Assembly (NCBI GenBank): GCA_002441545.1
Contig: DJWL01000065.1
Location: 251 to 32,988 of the forward strand
Source: Flavobacteriaceae bacterium UBA6231
GTDB lineage: Bacteria > Bacteroidota > Bacteroidia > Flavobacteriales > Flavobacteriaceae
Direction: 5' to 3'
DNA length: 32,738 nucleotides
The notes beneath the pieces were generated by a model. That model saw only the letters and a program-made list of their open reading frames with translations, was not told the DNA's origin and did not search any database. The translations under genes and the position numbers were made by a program. Shown one piece after another: positions 7,441 through 15,176 of this stretch. Numbering within the stretch: the stretch's first letter is position 1; each line of letters starts with the position of its first letter.

Positions 7441-8736
7441 TTGAAAGCACAACAAGCCTTGAACAAAAAATTTCTTTTTGTATCGCGATGGGGCGAATCA
7501 TTAGATATTGCAAATACAATTAAAACCGAAGGACACGAAGTCAAACTTTTTATTGAGGATAAAGAATCCAAAGAAATTGGTTTTGGCTTTGTAGATAAAG
7601 TTACAAAATGGGAAAAGCATATTGAATGGGCCGATATTATTATTTTTGATTACACAGGCTATGGCAAAATAGCTAGCGAATTAAGGGCTTGTGGTAAATT
7701 AATCATTGGTGGAACGGAATACACGGATAAATTAGAGTTAGATAGAAATTTTGGACAGTCTGAATTAAAAAAACACAAAATTAAGGTACTGCCATCTAAA
7801 GAATTTACATCATTTAATGATGCTATAAGCTATGTTGAAAGTAACCCAAACACATACGTTATTAAACCTTGTGGAGAAACTCAAGAACTTAAGCAGTTAT
7901 TGTTTGTTGGGAGTGATGATGAGGGTTTAGATGTGATTCGTGTTTTAAAAGCTTATGAAAAATCATGGGGTAATGATTTTGGAAATTTTCAATTACAACG
8001 AAAAGTTAAGGGGGTTGAAATTTCTATAGCTGCTTTCTTCAACGGAAAAGAGTTTATTTACCCAATCAATATAACTTTTGAGCATAAAAAGTTGTTTCCT
8101 AAAGAATTAGGAGTTTCAACTGGTGAGATGGGAACGAGTATGTTTTGGACAAAAGATTCACCCATTTTTGATGCAACTCTTCTAAAATTTCAAAATACAT
8201 TAGCGAAAAATAACTTTATTGGTCATATTGACATCAATTGTATAGTTAACGGTAACGGTATTTATCCTTTAGAATTCACTTCAAGATTTGGATACCCTCA
8301 AATATTTATTCAACGTGCAGGAATTAATGAGCCAATCGGAGACATGTTTTTAAAAATTGCCTCTGGTCAAAATTTTAAGATAAATGTTAAAAAAGGATTT
8401 CAAGTTGGGGCTTTTATAGTAGTGCCACCATTTCCATATGATGACAAAAAAACATTTAATCTATTTTCAAAAGATGCTGTAGTGGTTTTTAAAAAAAACG
8501 GAAAAGAAGGCGTGCACCCTATGCATTTAAAAAAAGTGAACGATGAATGGCTTATTACAGGAAATATGGGAATTGCTGTATTGGTTACTGGCGTAGGACA
8601 AACTATGAAAGATGCTCAAAAAATGATGTATAATAGAATAAGCAATGTTATTATTAACAATGCTTATTATAGAACAGATATAGGGGATAGGTGGGCTGAG
8701 GATTCAGATAAACTTTGGTCTTGGGGTTTATTATAA
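7441..8736 (+). CDS. PurD-like ATP-grasp ligase
   Basis: A 431-residue protein resembling phosphoribosylamine-glycine ligase (GARS, PurD), which couples ATP hydrolysis to amide formation. The N-terminal part (KFLFVSRWGESLDIANTI) is a Rossmann-like pre-ATP-grasp domain. VIKPCGE (about residues 140-146) corresponds to the ATP-binding VIKADG strand. STGEMGTSMF (about 227-236) replaces the GARS PNTGGMG loop. YPLEFTSRFGYPQ (about 277-289) matches the LEFNxRFGDPE metal-binding segment. The tail (VLVTGVG, YYRTDIGDRW) resembles the GARS C domain. The altered loops suggest a different substrate from PurD. The start is TTG: no in-frame ATG occurs before residue 229, and the first strand begins a few codons later. 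It is followed after 15 bases by a GNAT-like gene, probably in one transcript. Confidence 0.78.
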   Translation: MKAQQALNKKFLFVSRWGESLDIANTIKTEGHEVKLFIEDKESKEIGFGFVDKVTKWEKHIEWADIIIFDYTGYGKIASELRACGKLIIGGTEYTDKLELDRNFGQSELKKHKIKVLPSKEFTSFNDAISYVESNPNTYVIKPCGETQELKQLLFVGSDDEGLDVIRVLKAYEKSWGNDFGNFQLQRKVKGVEISIAAFFNGKEFIYPINITFEHKKLFPKELGVSTGEMGTSMFWTKDSPIFDATLLKFQNTLAKNNFIGHIDINCIVNGNGIYPLEFTSRFGYPQIFIQRAGINEPIGDMFLKIASGQNFKINVKKGFQVGAFIVVPPFPYDDKKTFNLFSKDAVVVFKKNGKEGVHPMHLKKVNDEWLITGNMGIAVLVTGVGQTMKDAQKMMYNRISNVIINNAYYRTDIGDRWAEDSDKLWSWGLL

Positions 8737-8751
8737 AATTTAAATTAAAAA

Positions 8752-9207
8752 ATGACTTTCGAGGCTTGTAATAATTGCAGTGATTTTTTTGAGATTCTTC
8801 CAATAGATTGGAAAGAAAGCATTTTGCCTCAATGGGAAATAATTAAAGCAACTACAAAAGGATATCTATTAGTTGAAAACCAAGAAATAATTGCAGGAGG
8901 TTTAGTTTTTTATAAATGCCCAACGGATATGTTATATGCTATTGACGAGGCAAATAAATGGATAAATAGAGGGTATTTATATTTAGGATTTATTTATGTT
9001 ATTGAAGAAAGAAGACATCAAAATTTAGGTTCAGTTTGGTTAAATGAGTTAAAAAAAATGAATCCTGAACAATCTTATTGGTTAACTATTGAAGATTTAA
9101 AATTAGATGCCTTTTATAAAATAAATGATTTTAAAAAGATAAAGACTTTGTTTAATGACAACCAAGAAGAATGGCTTTATGTTTATGAACCAAAATCTAT
9201 TTCCTGA
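8752..9207 (+). CDS. GNAT family N-acetyltransferase (probable)
   Basis: A 151-residue protein with the layout of a GNAT acyltransferase: an N-terminal substrate region, then YLYLGFIYVIEERRHQNLGS (about residues 80-99), which resembles strand 4 and the acetyl-CoA pyrophosphate loop (Q/RxxGxG/A, here QNLGSV), and then LKLDAFYKINDFKKIK (about 122-137), the usual FYxxxGF segment near the C terminus. The last glycine of the loop motif and the G of FYxxxGF are replaced, so the fold assignment is good but activity is unproven. It starts 15 bases after the ATP-grasp stop, which suggests that both act on the same small molecule. The stop lies only 10 bases from the convergent DUF192 gene, with no terminator between them. 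Confidence 0.72.
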   Translation: MTFEACNNCSDFFEILPIDWKESILPQWEIIKATTKGYLLVENQEIIAGGLVFYKCPTDMLYAIDEANKWINRGYLYLGFIYVIEERRHQNLGSVWLNELKKMNPEQSYWLTIEDLKLDAFYKINDFKKIKTLFNDNQEEWLYVYEPKSIS

Positions 9208-9217
9208 TTTTAGTGTT

Positions 9218-9709
9218 TTAAAAAGCAATCTCATCACCTACAGCAATCGACCAAGAATTAACTAAACCAGCATTGATTTCTAAAACATATTTAGCTGGAA
9301 AATTTGAAGGTAACGACGTTTGATCAAACGGTTTCGCATTTTTTTGAAAACTCACTATTTTTTTGTCATCATTAATAAAAATTAAATCCAAAGGGATTTT
9401 AGTGTTTTTCATATAAAAGAACCTTTCTCTTGTGTCGTCAAAAACGAACAGCATGCCTTGATTTGACTTCATAGAATTCCTGTACATCAAGCCTGTTTGA
9501 ATTTCATAGTCATTATCGGCTATTTCAATATCCAAGTTTACTTTTGTTGAGTCGGAAGTAGTTTTAAAAATAACAAGATTCCCTTCTTTTTTAAAAGCTA
9601 TTTCAGCCTGTTTTATGGTTTTATTACTTTCGTTTTTGCAGGATGATAGGCTAACTAAAATGGTCGTAAAAACCAAAAAGATGTATAAAATTGAGTTTTT
9701 AAAAAGCAT
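9218..9709 (-). CDS. DUF192 domain lipoprotein
   Basis: From the ATG at 9709 the protein has 163 residues with a lipoprotein signal (hydrophobic 7-20, lipobox LSSC with Cys24). A longer reading to 9760 would begin inside lgt and bury the signal, so I reject it. The domain contains GLMYRNSMKSNQGMLFVFDD, RFFYMKNTKIPLDLIFI and LEINAGLVNSWSIAVGDEI, the pattern of DUF192, a small beta-rich family of unknown function often found as exported or lipid-anchored proteins. It starts one base after the lgt stop, so translation is likely coupled to lgt. The product would be a direct substrate of the enzyme encoded just upstream. Confidence 0.88.
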   Translation of the reverse strand: MLFKNSILYIFLVFTTILVSLSSCKNESNKTIKQAEIAFKKEGNLVIFKTTSDSTKVNLDIEIADNDYEIQTGLMYRNSMKSNQGMLFVFDDTRERFFYMKNTKIPLDLIFINDDKKIVSFQKNAKPFDQTSLPSNFPAKYVLEINAGLVNSWSIAVGDEIAF

Positions 9710-9710
9710 T

Positions 9711-10640
9711 TTATTTAACAGGTATTTTTGGTTTGAAAACAAACATAAAGTATAAACCAATAATAATAAAAGGAAAGCTTAACCATTGTCCTGTATTAAA
9801 ACCAAACCAATTGATATATTCATCACCTTGAGGTTCTTTTACAAATTCCACAAAGAATCTAATCGTCCAAAGTAACACTAAAAATAAACCAAATAAGAAA
9901 CCAGTTTGCTCACTTTTTTTGGTTTTAGAGTAGAAAAACCATAAAATTAAAAACACAAAAATGTAACAAAATGATTCATATAATTGTGCTGGATGTCTAT
10001 AAGGAACAGCATCTAAAAGGTTTTGAAATTGAGGATTTTCAGTTACTGCATTATAGGCTTTTTGAACATTTTTTATTCCTGTAAGTTTAACAATTTCACT
10101 TTTATAATAATAGTCTTGAATAAATCGAACGCCAAAACTAGATTCTGTTACTTTACCTATGATTTCAGAATTAATGAAATTTCCAATTCTAATAAAAACA
10201 GCTCCAGAAGCTACAGAAATAACCACTCGGTCTAAAATCCAAAGTAATGATTTGTAGTTGTATTTTTTTCTGTATAAATACATACCTATGATAATTCCAA
10301 TAGCAGCCCCATGACTCGCTAAACCTTGGAAACCTGTAAACTCGAATCGAGGATTAAAACGAAAGGGGAGAAAAATGCTAAAAAAATCTTGTGATATTAA
10401 TTCCGACTGATAAAACAAAACATGACCTAATCGAGCACCAATCATGGTTGCTAAAACAGTATAAATGAATAATGGGTCTAAATATTCTAAAGAAACTTTT
10501 TCTTTAGTGAAAATTCGCTTCATGATGTACCAACCAAGTACAAAAGCTACAATCCACATAACGCTGTAAAAGTGAAGTTTAAAATTGCCTATAATTTCTA
10601 TTCCTGTTAATGGATTCCAGTCGAACTTTAATAAATACAT
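9711..10640 (-). CDS. lgt: Prolipoprotein diacylglyceryl transferase
   Basis: A 309-residue multi-pass inner-membrane protein that transfers a diacylglyceryl group from phosphatidylglycerol to the lipobox cysteine of prolipoproteins. Visible family motifs are GARLGHVLFYQ (residues 68-78), SHGAAIG (109-115, containing the essential histidine; the usual form is HGGLIG), RIGNFINSEIIG (151-162, containing the essential arginine) and HPAQLYE. About seven hydrophobic segments are visible. The stop is one base from the DUF192 lipoprotein start. A 117-base gap separates it from the upstream isomerase gene on the same strand, with a near-consensus -7 box (TATCTTTA on the minus strand at 10667-10660), so it may have its own promoter. 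Confidence 0.96.
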   Translation of the reverse strand: MYLLKFDWNPLTGIEIIGNFKLHFYSVMWIVAFVLGWYIMKRIFTKEKVSLEYLDPLFIYTVLATMIGARLGHVLFYQSELISQDFFSIFLPFRFNPRFEFTGFQGLASHGAAIGIIIGMYLYRKKYNYKSLLWILDRVVISVASGAVFIRIGNFINSEIIGKVTESSFGVRFIQDYYYKSEIVKLTGIKNVQKAYNAVTENPQFQNLLDAVPYRHPAQLYESFCYIFVFLILWFFYSKTKKSEQTGFLFGLFLVLLWTIRFFVEFVKEPQGDEYINWFGFNTGQWLSFPFIIIGLYFMFVFKPKIPVK

Positions 10641-10757
10641 AAGGTTTATTTTTACTATGTAAAGATAATGGATTGGTATAACTTTTATAATGTTTCCAAT
10701 GTTAAATTGAATAAAAAGGCACCAAAAAGCAGATATTATTGAATGCTACAACACAAT

Positions 10758-11888
10758 TTATTTTGTGAGTTCTAAAACTTCTACTTCAAAAATTAAATTT
10801 GATTTTGGAGGAATAATAACATTCCCAGTTTCGCCATAGGCTAAATAAAAAGGAATAAAAATTGTTGCTTTATCACCCACATGTAATTGCTGAAGTCCTT
10901 CTTTGAACCCTGTAATCATTTTGGCATTAGGGCTCAAATTTGCTTTTATTGGCTGATAATCATTATTTGTAACTCTATCTTCTTCAACTTTATTTTGGGC
11001 TTTAGCAGTCTCTAGCTTACTGGTTTGAAGTAAAGTTCCATCTTCAAAATAAACCGAATAGTGAGCCATTATTTTTGAACTTTCTTTTAATTTTTTCCCA
11101 TTTCCTTTTTCTAAAACAAAAAACTGTAAACCAGATGGCAATAAGGTTGCCATTTTTAATTGCTTGCTAAATTTTACCTTATTTGCTTTTTTAATGGCTT
11201 CTTCTTTTTCAATACGCTTTTTTTCAAGACGTTCTAATTCAGCAAAATGATTTATAAAAATATTGGGAGCATCAAAGGTTTTTGCTTTAACACCTATTCT
11301 TATAATATTAATTTCTTTTAAAATAACATCTTTCAAAGGTTTGTCATTTGTTTCAGAAGTTTTAACATTTGAAATGGAATCTAAAACATCAAACCCTAAA
11401 ATCAATTCACCAAAAACGCTATGCACATTATCTAGATTTGGATTGGGTATTTCAGTAATGTAAAATTGACTTCCATTTGTGTTTAGACCAGAATTTGCCA
11501 TACCTAAAACACCAGGTTTATTATGCATTAAATCTGGATTAAATTCATCATCAAACTTGTAGCCCGGGTTTCCGAAACCAGTACCTAAAGGGTCGCCACC
11601 TTGTATGAGGAAACTATCGATTACTCGATAAAAAATGGTTTTATTATAAAACTTTTTACCTTTATATGTGCTATCAACTAGTGTATTGGTTCCTTCTGCT
11701 AAGGATACAAAATTGGCAACCGTATTTGGCGCTTTTTTGTAATAAAGTTTAGCTAACATGACTCCTTTTGTAGTAATCATTTCTGCATAAATACCTTCTT
11801 CAATATTAGGGTATTTATTTTGACAAGCACTTACTAAAAGTAAGAAACTAAACAAAAAAAACTTTATGAAATTACTTATATAGCGCAT
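10758..11888 (-). CDS. Two-domain peptidyl-prolyl isomerase lipoprotein (cyclophilin + FKBP)
   Basis: A 376-residue lipoprotein (lipobox VSAC, Cys22) that joins two unrelated proline isomerase folds. Residues about 35-200 form a cyclophilin-type domain, with FYRVIDSFLIQGGDPLGTG, GVLGMANSGLNTNGSQFYIT and HSVFGELILGFDVLDSI. A charged linker (about 210-245) leads to an FKBP domain (about 255-376) with YSVYFEDGTLLQTS, ITGFKEGLQQLHVGDKATIFIP, YGETGNVIIPP and LIFEVEVLEL. It presumably assists folding of exported proteins at the envelope. It lies 12 bases after gldI, which encodes another FKBP lipoprotein, so the nrnA-gldI-isomerase genes probably form one operon. No hairpin terminator is visible in the 117 bases downstream. 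Confidence 0.93.
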   Translation of the reverse strand: MRYISNFIKFFLFSFLLLVSACQNKYPNIEEGIYAEMITTKGVMLAKLYYKKAPNTVANFVSLAEGTNTLVDSTYKGKKFYNKTIFYRVIDSFLIQGGDPLGTGFGNPGYKFDDEFNPDLMHNKPGVLGMANSGLNTNGSQFYITEIPNPNLDNVHSVFGELILGFDVLDSISNVKTSETNDKPLKDVILKEINIIRIGVKAKTFDAPNIFINHFAELERLEKKRIEKEEAIKKANKVKFSKQLKMATLLPSGLQFFVLEKGNGKKLKESSKIMAHYSVYFEDGTLLQTSKLETAKAQNKVEEDRVTNNDYQPIKANLSPNAKMITGFKEGLQQLHVGDKATIFIPFYLAYGETGNVIIPPKSNLIFEVEVLELTK

Positions 11889-11900
11889 GGTATATAAGGT

Positions 11901-12440
11901 TTACTTTTCAGAGATAGAATTTACTGTTACTTCGCAAATAAGAGGCATATTGGTGCCAATTTTATTTTGGTCACCATAATAACCATATGCTTTTTGTGAT
12001 GGAAAAAGGAATGTAACAGTTTCACCTGTTTTCATGAGTTTTAAACCTTCGCGCATGCCTGTAAACAATTCTTCTTGATCCATTACATAAGATTGAGTTT
12101 TAATATCATCTTTTGAATATATTAACGCTCCATTTAATGTTTTGACATTGTAATTGAAACTTACTATGCTGCCAAAAGAAGGTGTTTTTAAAGAATCAAC
12201 TTCTGTTTTTACATTATAGTAATACCAAAATCCGCTTTGAGATGCATTGTATTCAACTTTTTTTTCTGTTAAAATTTTTTGAATACTCGCTTGTTCTTTG
12301 GCATTTAATTTTTTATTTCTTTCAACAGAAGCATCAATAAATGAACCTGTTTTTACCGAAATGGGTTTTCGTGCTTCAGGTGACTTACAGCCAACAAAAA
12401 TAAGTAGCACAGCAGCTATATAAAAAATCTTATTCATCAT
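11901..12440 (-). CDS. gldI: Gliding motility-associated FKBP lipoprotein GldI
   Basis: A 179-residue lipoprotein (lipobox FVGC, Cys18) with an FKBP-type domain from about residue 65 to the end (GSIVSFNYNVKTLNGALIYS, MREGLKLMKTGETVTFLFPS, KAYGYYGDQNKIGTNMPL). The N-terminal region RKPISVKTGSFIDASVERNK fits GldI of flavobacteria. In Flavobacterium johnsoniae GldI is needed for gliding and probably for folding or stability of the gliding and type IX secretion machinery. Its start overlaps the nrnA stop by 11 bases and the next isomerase gene follows after 12 bases. The gene alone does not prove that this organism glides. Confidence 0.88.
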   Translation of the reverse strand: MMNKIFYIAAVLLIFVGCKSPEARKPISVKTGSFIDASVERNKKLNAKEQASIQKILTEKKVEYNASQSGFWYYYNVKTEVDSLKTPSFGSIVSFNYNVKTLNGALIYSKDDIKTQSYVMDQEELFTGMREGLKLMKTGETVTFLFPSQKAYGYYGDQNKIGTNMPLICEVTVNSISEK

Positions 12441-13449
12441 TTAGGGCATTAGAATAGCTTGGTAATATACTAATAAAATTTTTAATTGTATCATTTAATG
12501 ATAAATCACTCCTTCCGCCAGCAGCATTTATATGTCCTCCACCGTTAAAGTGCGCTCTTGAAAAATCATTAACTGAAAAATTCCCTTTAGAACGTAATGA
12601 GATTTTTATAATACCTTCTTGCTTGTCTTCAATAAATATAGCTGCAAAAACTATATTATCTAATGATAGGCCATAATTTACAATACCTTCAGTATCTCCT
12701 TTCTTAAAATTATAGGTGTTTAATTCTTCTTGTGAAAGCGAAATATAAGCCGTTTTTAATTCTGGAATCACTTTTAAGTTTTTAAGTGCACAACCTAAAA
12801 GTTGAAGTCTTTCATAGCTATTTGTGTCATATACTTGATTGTGAATATATGCACTATCAGCACCTTTTTCAATAAGATTTGCAACAATTCTATGTGTGGT
12901 ACTTGTTGTGCAAGGGAATCTAAAAGAACCTGTGTCAGTCATAATTCCCAGATACAGGCAAGTTGCAATATTTGTATCTATTAGATCTGAATTGCCGAGC
13001 ATATCAATAAAATGATAAACCATTTCACATGTAGAACTCATAGTAACATCAGAAAATATAAATTCTGCATAATCATGAGGTTCTTGATGATGGTCAATTA
13101 ATATCTTAATGGCTTTACTTTGTTCTAAAACGGTTTCCATATTACCAGTTCTGTGTAAGGCATTAAAATCTAATGTAAAAATGATGTCGGCTTTTTTAAT
13201 TAAATTATTACAGGTATCTGTTTGATAATCATGTATTAAAACAGTATTGTCGCCAGGAACCCATTTTAAAAAACTAGGGTAATCGTTTGGTGAAATAACT
13301 GTAACATAATGATTGTATTTTTTAAGATAATGATACAAACCTAACGTAGAACCCATAGCATCTCCATCAGGATTTTTATGCGGAACAATTACAATGTGTT
13401 TAGGACTTGCTAATAAAAGCTTTATTTTTTCAATGTCTTGCTGTATCAT
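12430..13449 (-). CDS. nrnA: DHH family phosphoesterase, NrnA-like oligoribonuclease/pAp phosphatase
   Basis: A 339-residue DHH/DHHA1 protein. The metal-binding motifs are HKNPDGDAMGS (His24, Asp28, Asp30), LDFN (about 94-97), DHHQEPHDY (about 118-126) and GIMTDTGSFRF (about 169-179). The DHHA1 substrate motif is GGGHINAAGG (about 305-314). NrnA enzymes degrade nanoRNAs and dephosphorylate 3'-phosphoadenosine 5'-phosphate in the cytoplasm; some relatives act on cyclic dinucleotide products (pApA). It is the first gene of the nrnA-gldI-isomerase unit. On the minus strand, TATATTCG (13463-13456) lies six bases before the ATG and is one base off the -7 consensus. Confidence 0.92.
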   Translation of the reverse strand: MIQQDIEKIKLLLASPKHIVIVPHKNPDGDAMGSTLGLYHYLKKYNHYVTVISPNDYPSFLKWVPGDNTVLIHDYQTDTCNNLIKKADIIFTLDFNALHRTGNMETVLEQSKAIKILIDHHQEPHDYAEFIFSDVTMSSTCEMVYHFIDMLGNSDLIDTNIATCLYLGIMTDTGSFRFPCTTSTTHRIVANLIEKGADSAYIHNQVYDTNSYERLQLLGCALKNLKVIPELKTAYISLSQEELNTYNFKKGDTEGIVNYGLSLDNIVFAAIFIEDKQEGIIKISLRSKGNFSVNDFSRAHFNGGGHINAAGGRSDLSLNDTIKNFISILPSYSNALNDE

Positions 13450-13487
13450 AGAAGGCGAATATACAATTTTTTTAAAATTGGATGGAC

Positions 13488-13517
13488 TTGTTTATAATAA
13501 GAAATACATTACTTTTG
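13488..13517 (+). promoter_or_regulatory. Promoter of ndk
   Basis: TTG at 13488-13490, 19 bases, then TACTTTTG at 13510-13517 fit the Bacteroidota -33/-7 consensus (TTG-N19-TAnnTTTG). This is one of the two best promoter candidates in the window. It predicts a leader of roughly 105 bases before the ndk ATG, long for this region, with a five-codon open frame (ATG 13546 to TGA 13563) inside it. Confidence 0.6.
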
Positions 13518-13628
13518 CACGAAAATTAAAAAGAAGACGGTTAAAATGTTTTCTTTGGAATGAATTCTAATTTCAGGAAGGCTTTTTTATTAAATCTTTA
13601 AAAAACTGAATAAATTAAAATTAAAAAA

Positions 13629-14048
13629 ATGGCAACAAATAGAACATTTACAATGCTAAAGCCAGATGCTGTTGAAAAAGGACACATTGGCGCTATACTA
13701 GAAAAAATTTCGGCTTCAGGATTTAGAATTGTAGCAATGAAATTAACTCAAATGACCAAAAATGACGCAGAAACATTTTACGCAATTCATAATGAGCGTC
13801 CGTTTTTTGGAGAATTAGTTGAATACATGACACGTGGTCCAATTGTAGCAGCTATTTTAGAAAAGGATAATGCGGTTGAAGATTTTAGAACCTTAATTGG
13901 AGCTACAAATCCTGCTGATGCAGCTGAAGGAACTATACGTAAATTATTTGCAAATTCTATAAGTGAAAACGCTGTACATGGTAGTGATAGCGATGAGAAT
14001 GCTGCTATTGAAGGTGCTTTTCATTTTTCTGGAAGAGACATGTTTTAA
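13629..14048 (+). CDS. ndk: Nucleoside diphosphate kinase
   Basis: A 139-residue enzyme that balances NTP and dNTP pools by moving the gamma phosphate through a phosphohistidine. The sequence shows TFTMLKPDAV (residues 6-15), the nucleotide-binding HNERPFF region (54-60), GPIVAAILE (70-78), GTIRKLFA (101-108) and the active-site motif NAVHGSDS with catalytic His117. The length is normal for bacterial Ndk. It stands alone, with its own promoter upstream and a GAAA-capped hairpin terminator downstream. The preceding leader is A-rich with no Shine-Dalgarno sequence. Confidence 0.98.
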   Translation: MATNRTFTMLKPDAVEKGHIGAILEKISASGFRIVAMKLTQMTKNDAETFYAIHNERPFFGELVEYMTRGPIVAAILEKDNAVEDFRTLIGATNPADAAEGTIRKLFANSISENAVHGSDSDENAAIEGAFHFSGRDMF

Positions 14049-14074
14049 GTATTATAAGTATAATTATAAAAAAG

Positions 14075-14104
14075 GCCTTCAAGAAATTGAAGGCTTTTCT
14101 TTTT
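14075..14104 (+). terminator. Rho-independent terminator of ndk
   Basis: GCCTTCAA (14075-14082) pairs perfectly with TTGAAGGC (14087-14094) around a GAAA tetraloop and is followed by TTTTCTTTTT. Confidence 0.87.
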
Positions 14105-14120
14105 ACAGGTTTTAACTTTA

Positions 14121-14156
14121 AAACAACAAAAAAGCCTATCAAATTTGATAGGCTTT
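14121..14156 (-). terminator. Rho-independent terminator of cspA
   Basis: 14131-14156 is a perfect 26-base palindrome (13-bp arms beginning AAAGCCTATC). On the minus strand it is followed by a T-rich stretch, so it terminates the cold-shock gene. It stands back to back with the ndk terminator, 36 bases away. Confidence 0.85.
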
Positions 14157-14181
14157 AACTTGTAAAATGTTAAAGTATATA

Positions 14182-14373
14182 TTAGATTACTTTTACGTTT
14201 ACTGCGTTCAGTCCTTTTTTACCTTCTTGTAAATCGAATTCTACTGCATCACCTTCACGAACTTCATCGATTAATCCAGAAATGTGTACAAAATGTTCTT
14301 TGTTGTTGCCATCTTCAATGATGAATCCAAAACCTTTAGAATCGTTGAAGAATTTTACTGTACCTTTACTCAT
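14182..14373 (-). CDS. cspA: Cold-shock protein, CspA family
   Basis: A 63-residue single cold-shock domain, a small OB-fold nucleic-acid-binding protein that acts as an RNA chaperone. MSKGTVKFFNDSKGFGFI contains RNP-1 (KGFGFI, residues 13-18) and HFVHIS contains RNP-2 (about 27-32). The end (GLNAVNVKVI) is the usual last strand. The length is typical of compact Csp proteins. It is monocistronic with its own promoter and terminator. Whether it is induced by cold or constitutively expressed cannot be read from the sequence; the leader is only about 20-25 bases, unlike the long cold-responsive leader of E. coli cspA. Confidence 0.96.
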   Translation of the reverse strand: MSKGTVKFFNDSKGFGFIIEDGNNKEHFVHISGLIDEVREGDAVEFDLQEGKKGLNAVNVKVI

Positions 14374-14400
14374 TGTTTAAATATTATAAAAATTAAGCCA

Positions 14401-14432
14401 CAAAGATAAACTAATTATTAAGAAAAATACAA
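14401..14432 (-). promoter_or_regulatory. Promoter of cspA
   Basis: On the minus strand TTG (14432-14430), 21 bases, then TATCTTTG (14408-14401) match the -33/-7 consensus. The predicted start of transcription lies about 20-25 bases before the ATG. Confidence 0.5.
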
Positions 14433-14459
14433 TAAATAATTTTTTATTTTTAATTGTAA

Positions 14460-14756
14460 TTATCGCAAAATCAGTTTTTTAATTATATCCTTTCCAAGCT
14501 CTTCATTTAACATATTAATTATTTTTTCTTTACCATAACTTAATTCTTCCCTTAAAACACTTGAGCTAAGTTGTACATAAAGGGTGTTTCTTTCTAATTG
14601 AACGGCAGTTGTATAGTGGTTTACACCATTGCCCATAAGTTTTTCCCAAGCATCGGCAACATTAACTTTATTTAAACCTGTTTCTAATTTATTGGTTTCA
14701 ACAAATTCCTTTAATGCATCAGATATAGATATATGGTCATTATTACGTTTTGCCAT
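14460..14756 (-). CDS. dciA: DUF721/DciA family protein
   Basis: A 98-residue protein with the DUF721 pattern: an N-terminal helix (ISISDALKEFVETNKL), VADAWEKLMG (about residues 34-43), and then a strand-rich KH-like part with TLYVQLSSSVLREELSYGKEKIINMLNEELG. DciA proteins are the presumed ancestral loaders of the replicative helicase DnaB in bacteria without DnaC or DnaI, and Bacteroidota generally carry this family. Its place in the same transcription unit as recF fits a replication role. The ATG overlaps the stop of the upstream lipoprotein gene by one base (TAATG), indicating coupled translation. No hairpin terminator is visible before the cspA promoter region. Confidence 0.82.
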   Translation of the reverse strand: MAKRNNDHISISDALKEFVETNKLETGLNKVNVADAWEKLMGNGVNHYTTAVQLERNTLYVQLSSSVLREELSYGKEKIINMLNEELGKDIIKKLILR

Positions 14757-15172
14757 TAGTTTGTTTTTATAGCTTTATAAGGTTTATAAATATAAATATT
14801 TTTATCCTTGTTAATTATTTTTAATTCACTTTCAGAAGCTCGTAAAATGGTTTCTTTCCAATTTGAAAAATTAGTTTTATAATAAATATTTAAACTGTCG
14901 TGTTCAATTTTTAGATTAAATTGTTCTGCATCTTTAGAGGCTTCATAAGTACCATTTAATAAGGGTCTTAATTTTTTTCTATAGCCTTTTGAACTATCTG
15001 AAACACTAAAATAATCAATAAATTCATTGTAATTATAACTATGTTCTTCGCCAGAAGCTAATATAACTTTTTCAATTTCCCAATAGCCATTTAAATGTTT
15101 TATATAGGTCTCAGGATTTTTATTGCAGCTTAAATTTGTTAGAACGATTAGAATAACAAGAATTCGTTTCAT
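14756..15172 (-). CDS. Small lipocalin-like lipoprotein
   Basis: From the ATG at 15172 the protein has 138 residues. It starts with MKRILVILIVLTNLSC, a lipoprotein-type signal with Cys16; asparagine at -3 is unusual for a lipobox. The mature part begins with a GYWEIEKV segment followed by strand-like repeats (EEHSYNYNEFIDYFSVSD, LLNGTYEAS, NLKIEHDSLNIYYKT), which resembles the small lipocalin-like lipoproteins common in flavobacteria. No catalytic motif is visible and the function is unknown. A longer reading to 15196 would start inside recF and disturb the signal. It sits four bases after recF and overlaps dciA by one base, so it is translated from the recF transcript. Confidence 0.72.
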   Translation of the reverse strand: MKRILVILIVLTNLSCNKNPETYIKHLNGYWEIEKVILASGEEHSYNYNEFIDYFSVSDSSKGYRKKLRPLLNGTYEASKDAEQFNLKIEHDSLNIYYKTNFSNWKETILRASESELKIINKDKNIYIYKPYKAIKTN

Positions 15173-15176
15173 GATG

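Noticed and set aside
13546..13563. Five-codon open frame in the ndk leader as a regulatory uORF.
   Set aside because: Such short frames arise readily by chance in a 105-base leader, and there is no run of one codon type or attenuator-like hairpin next to it.
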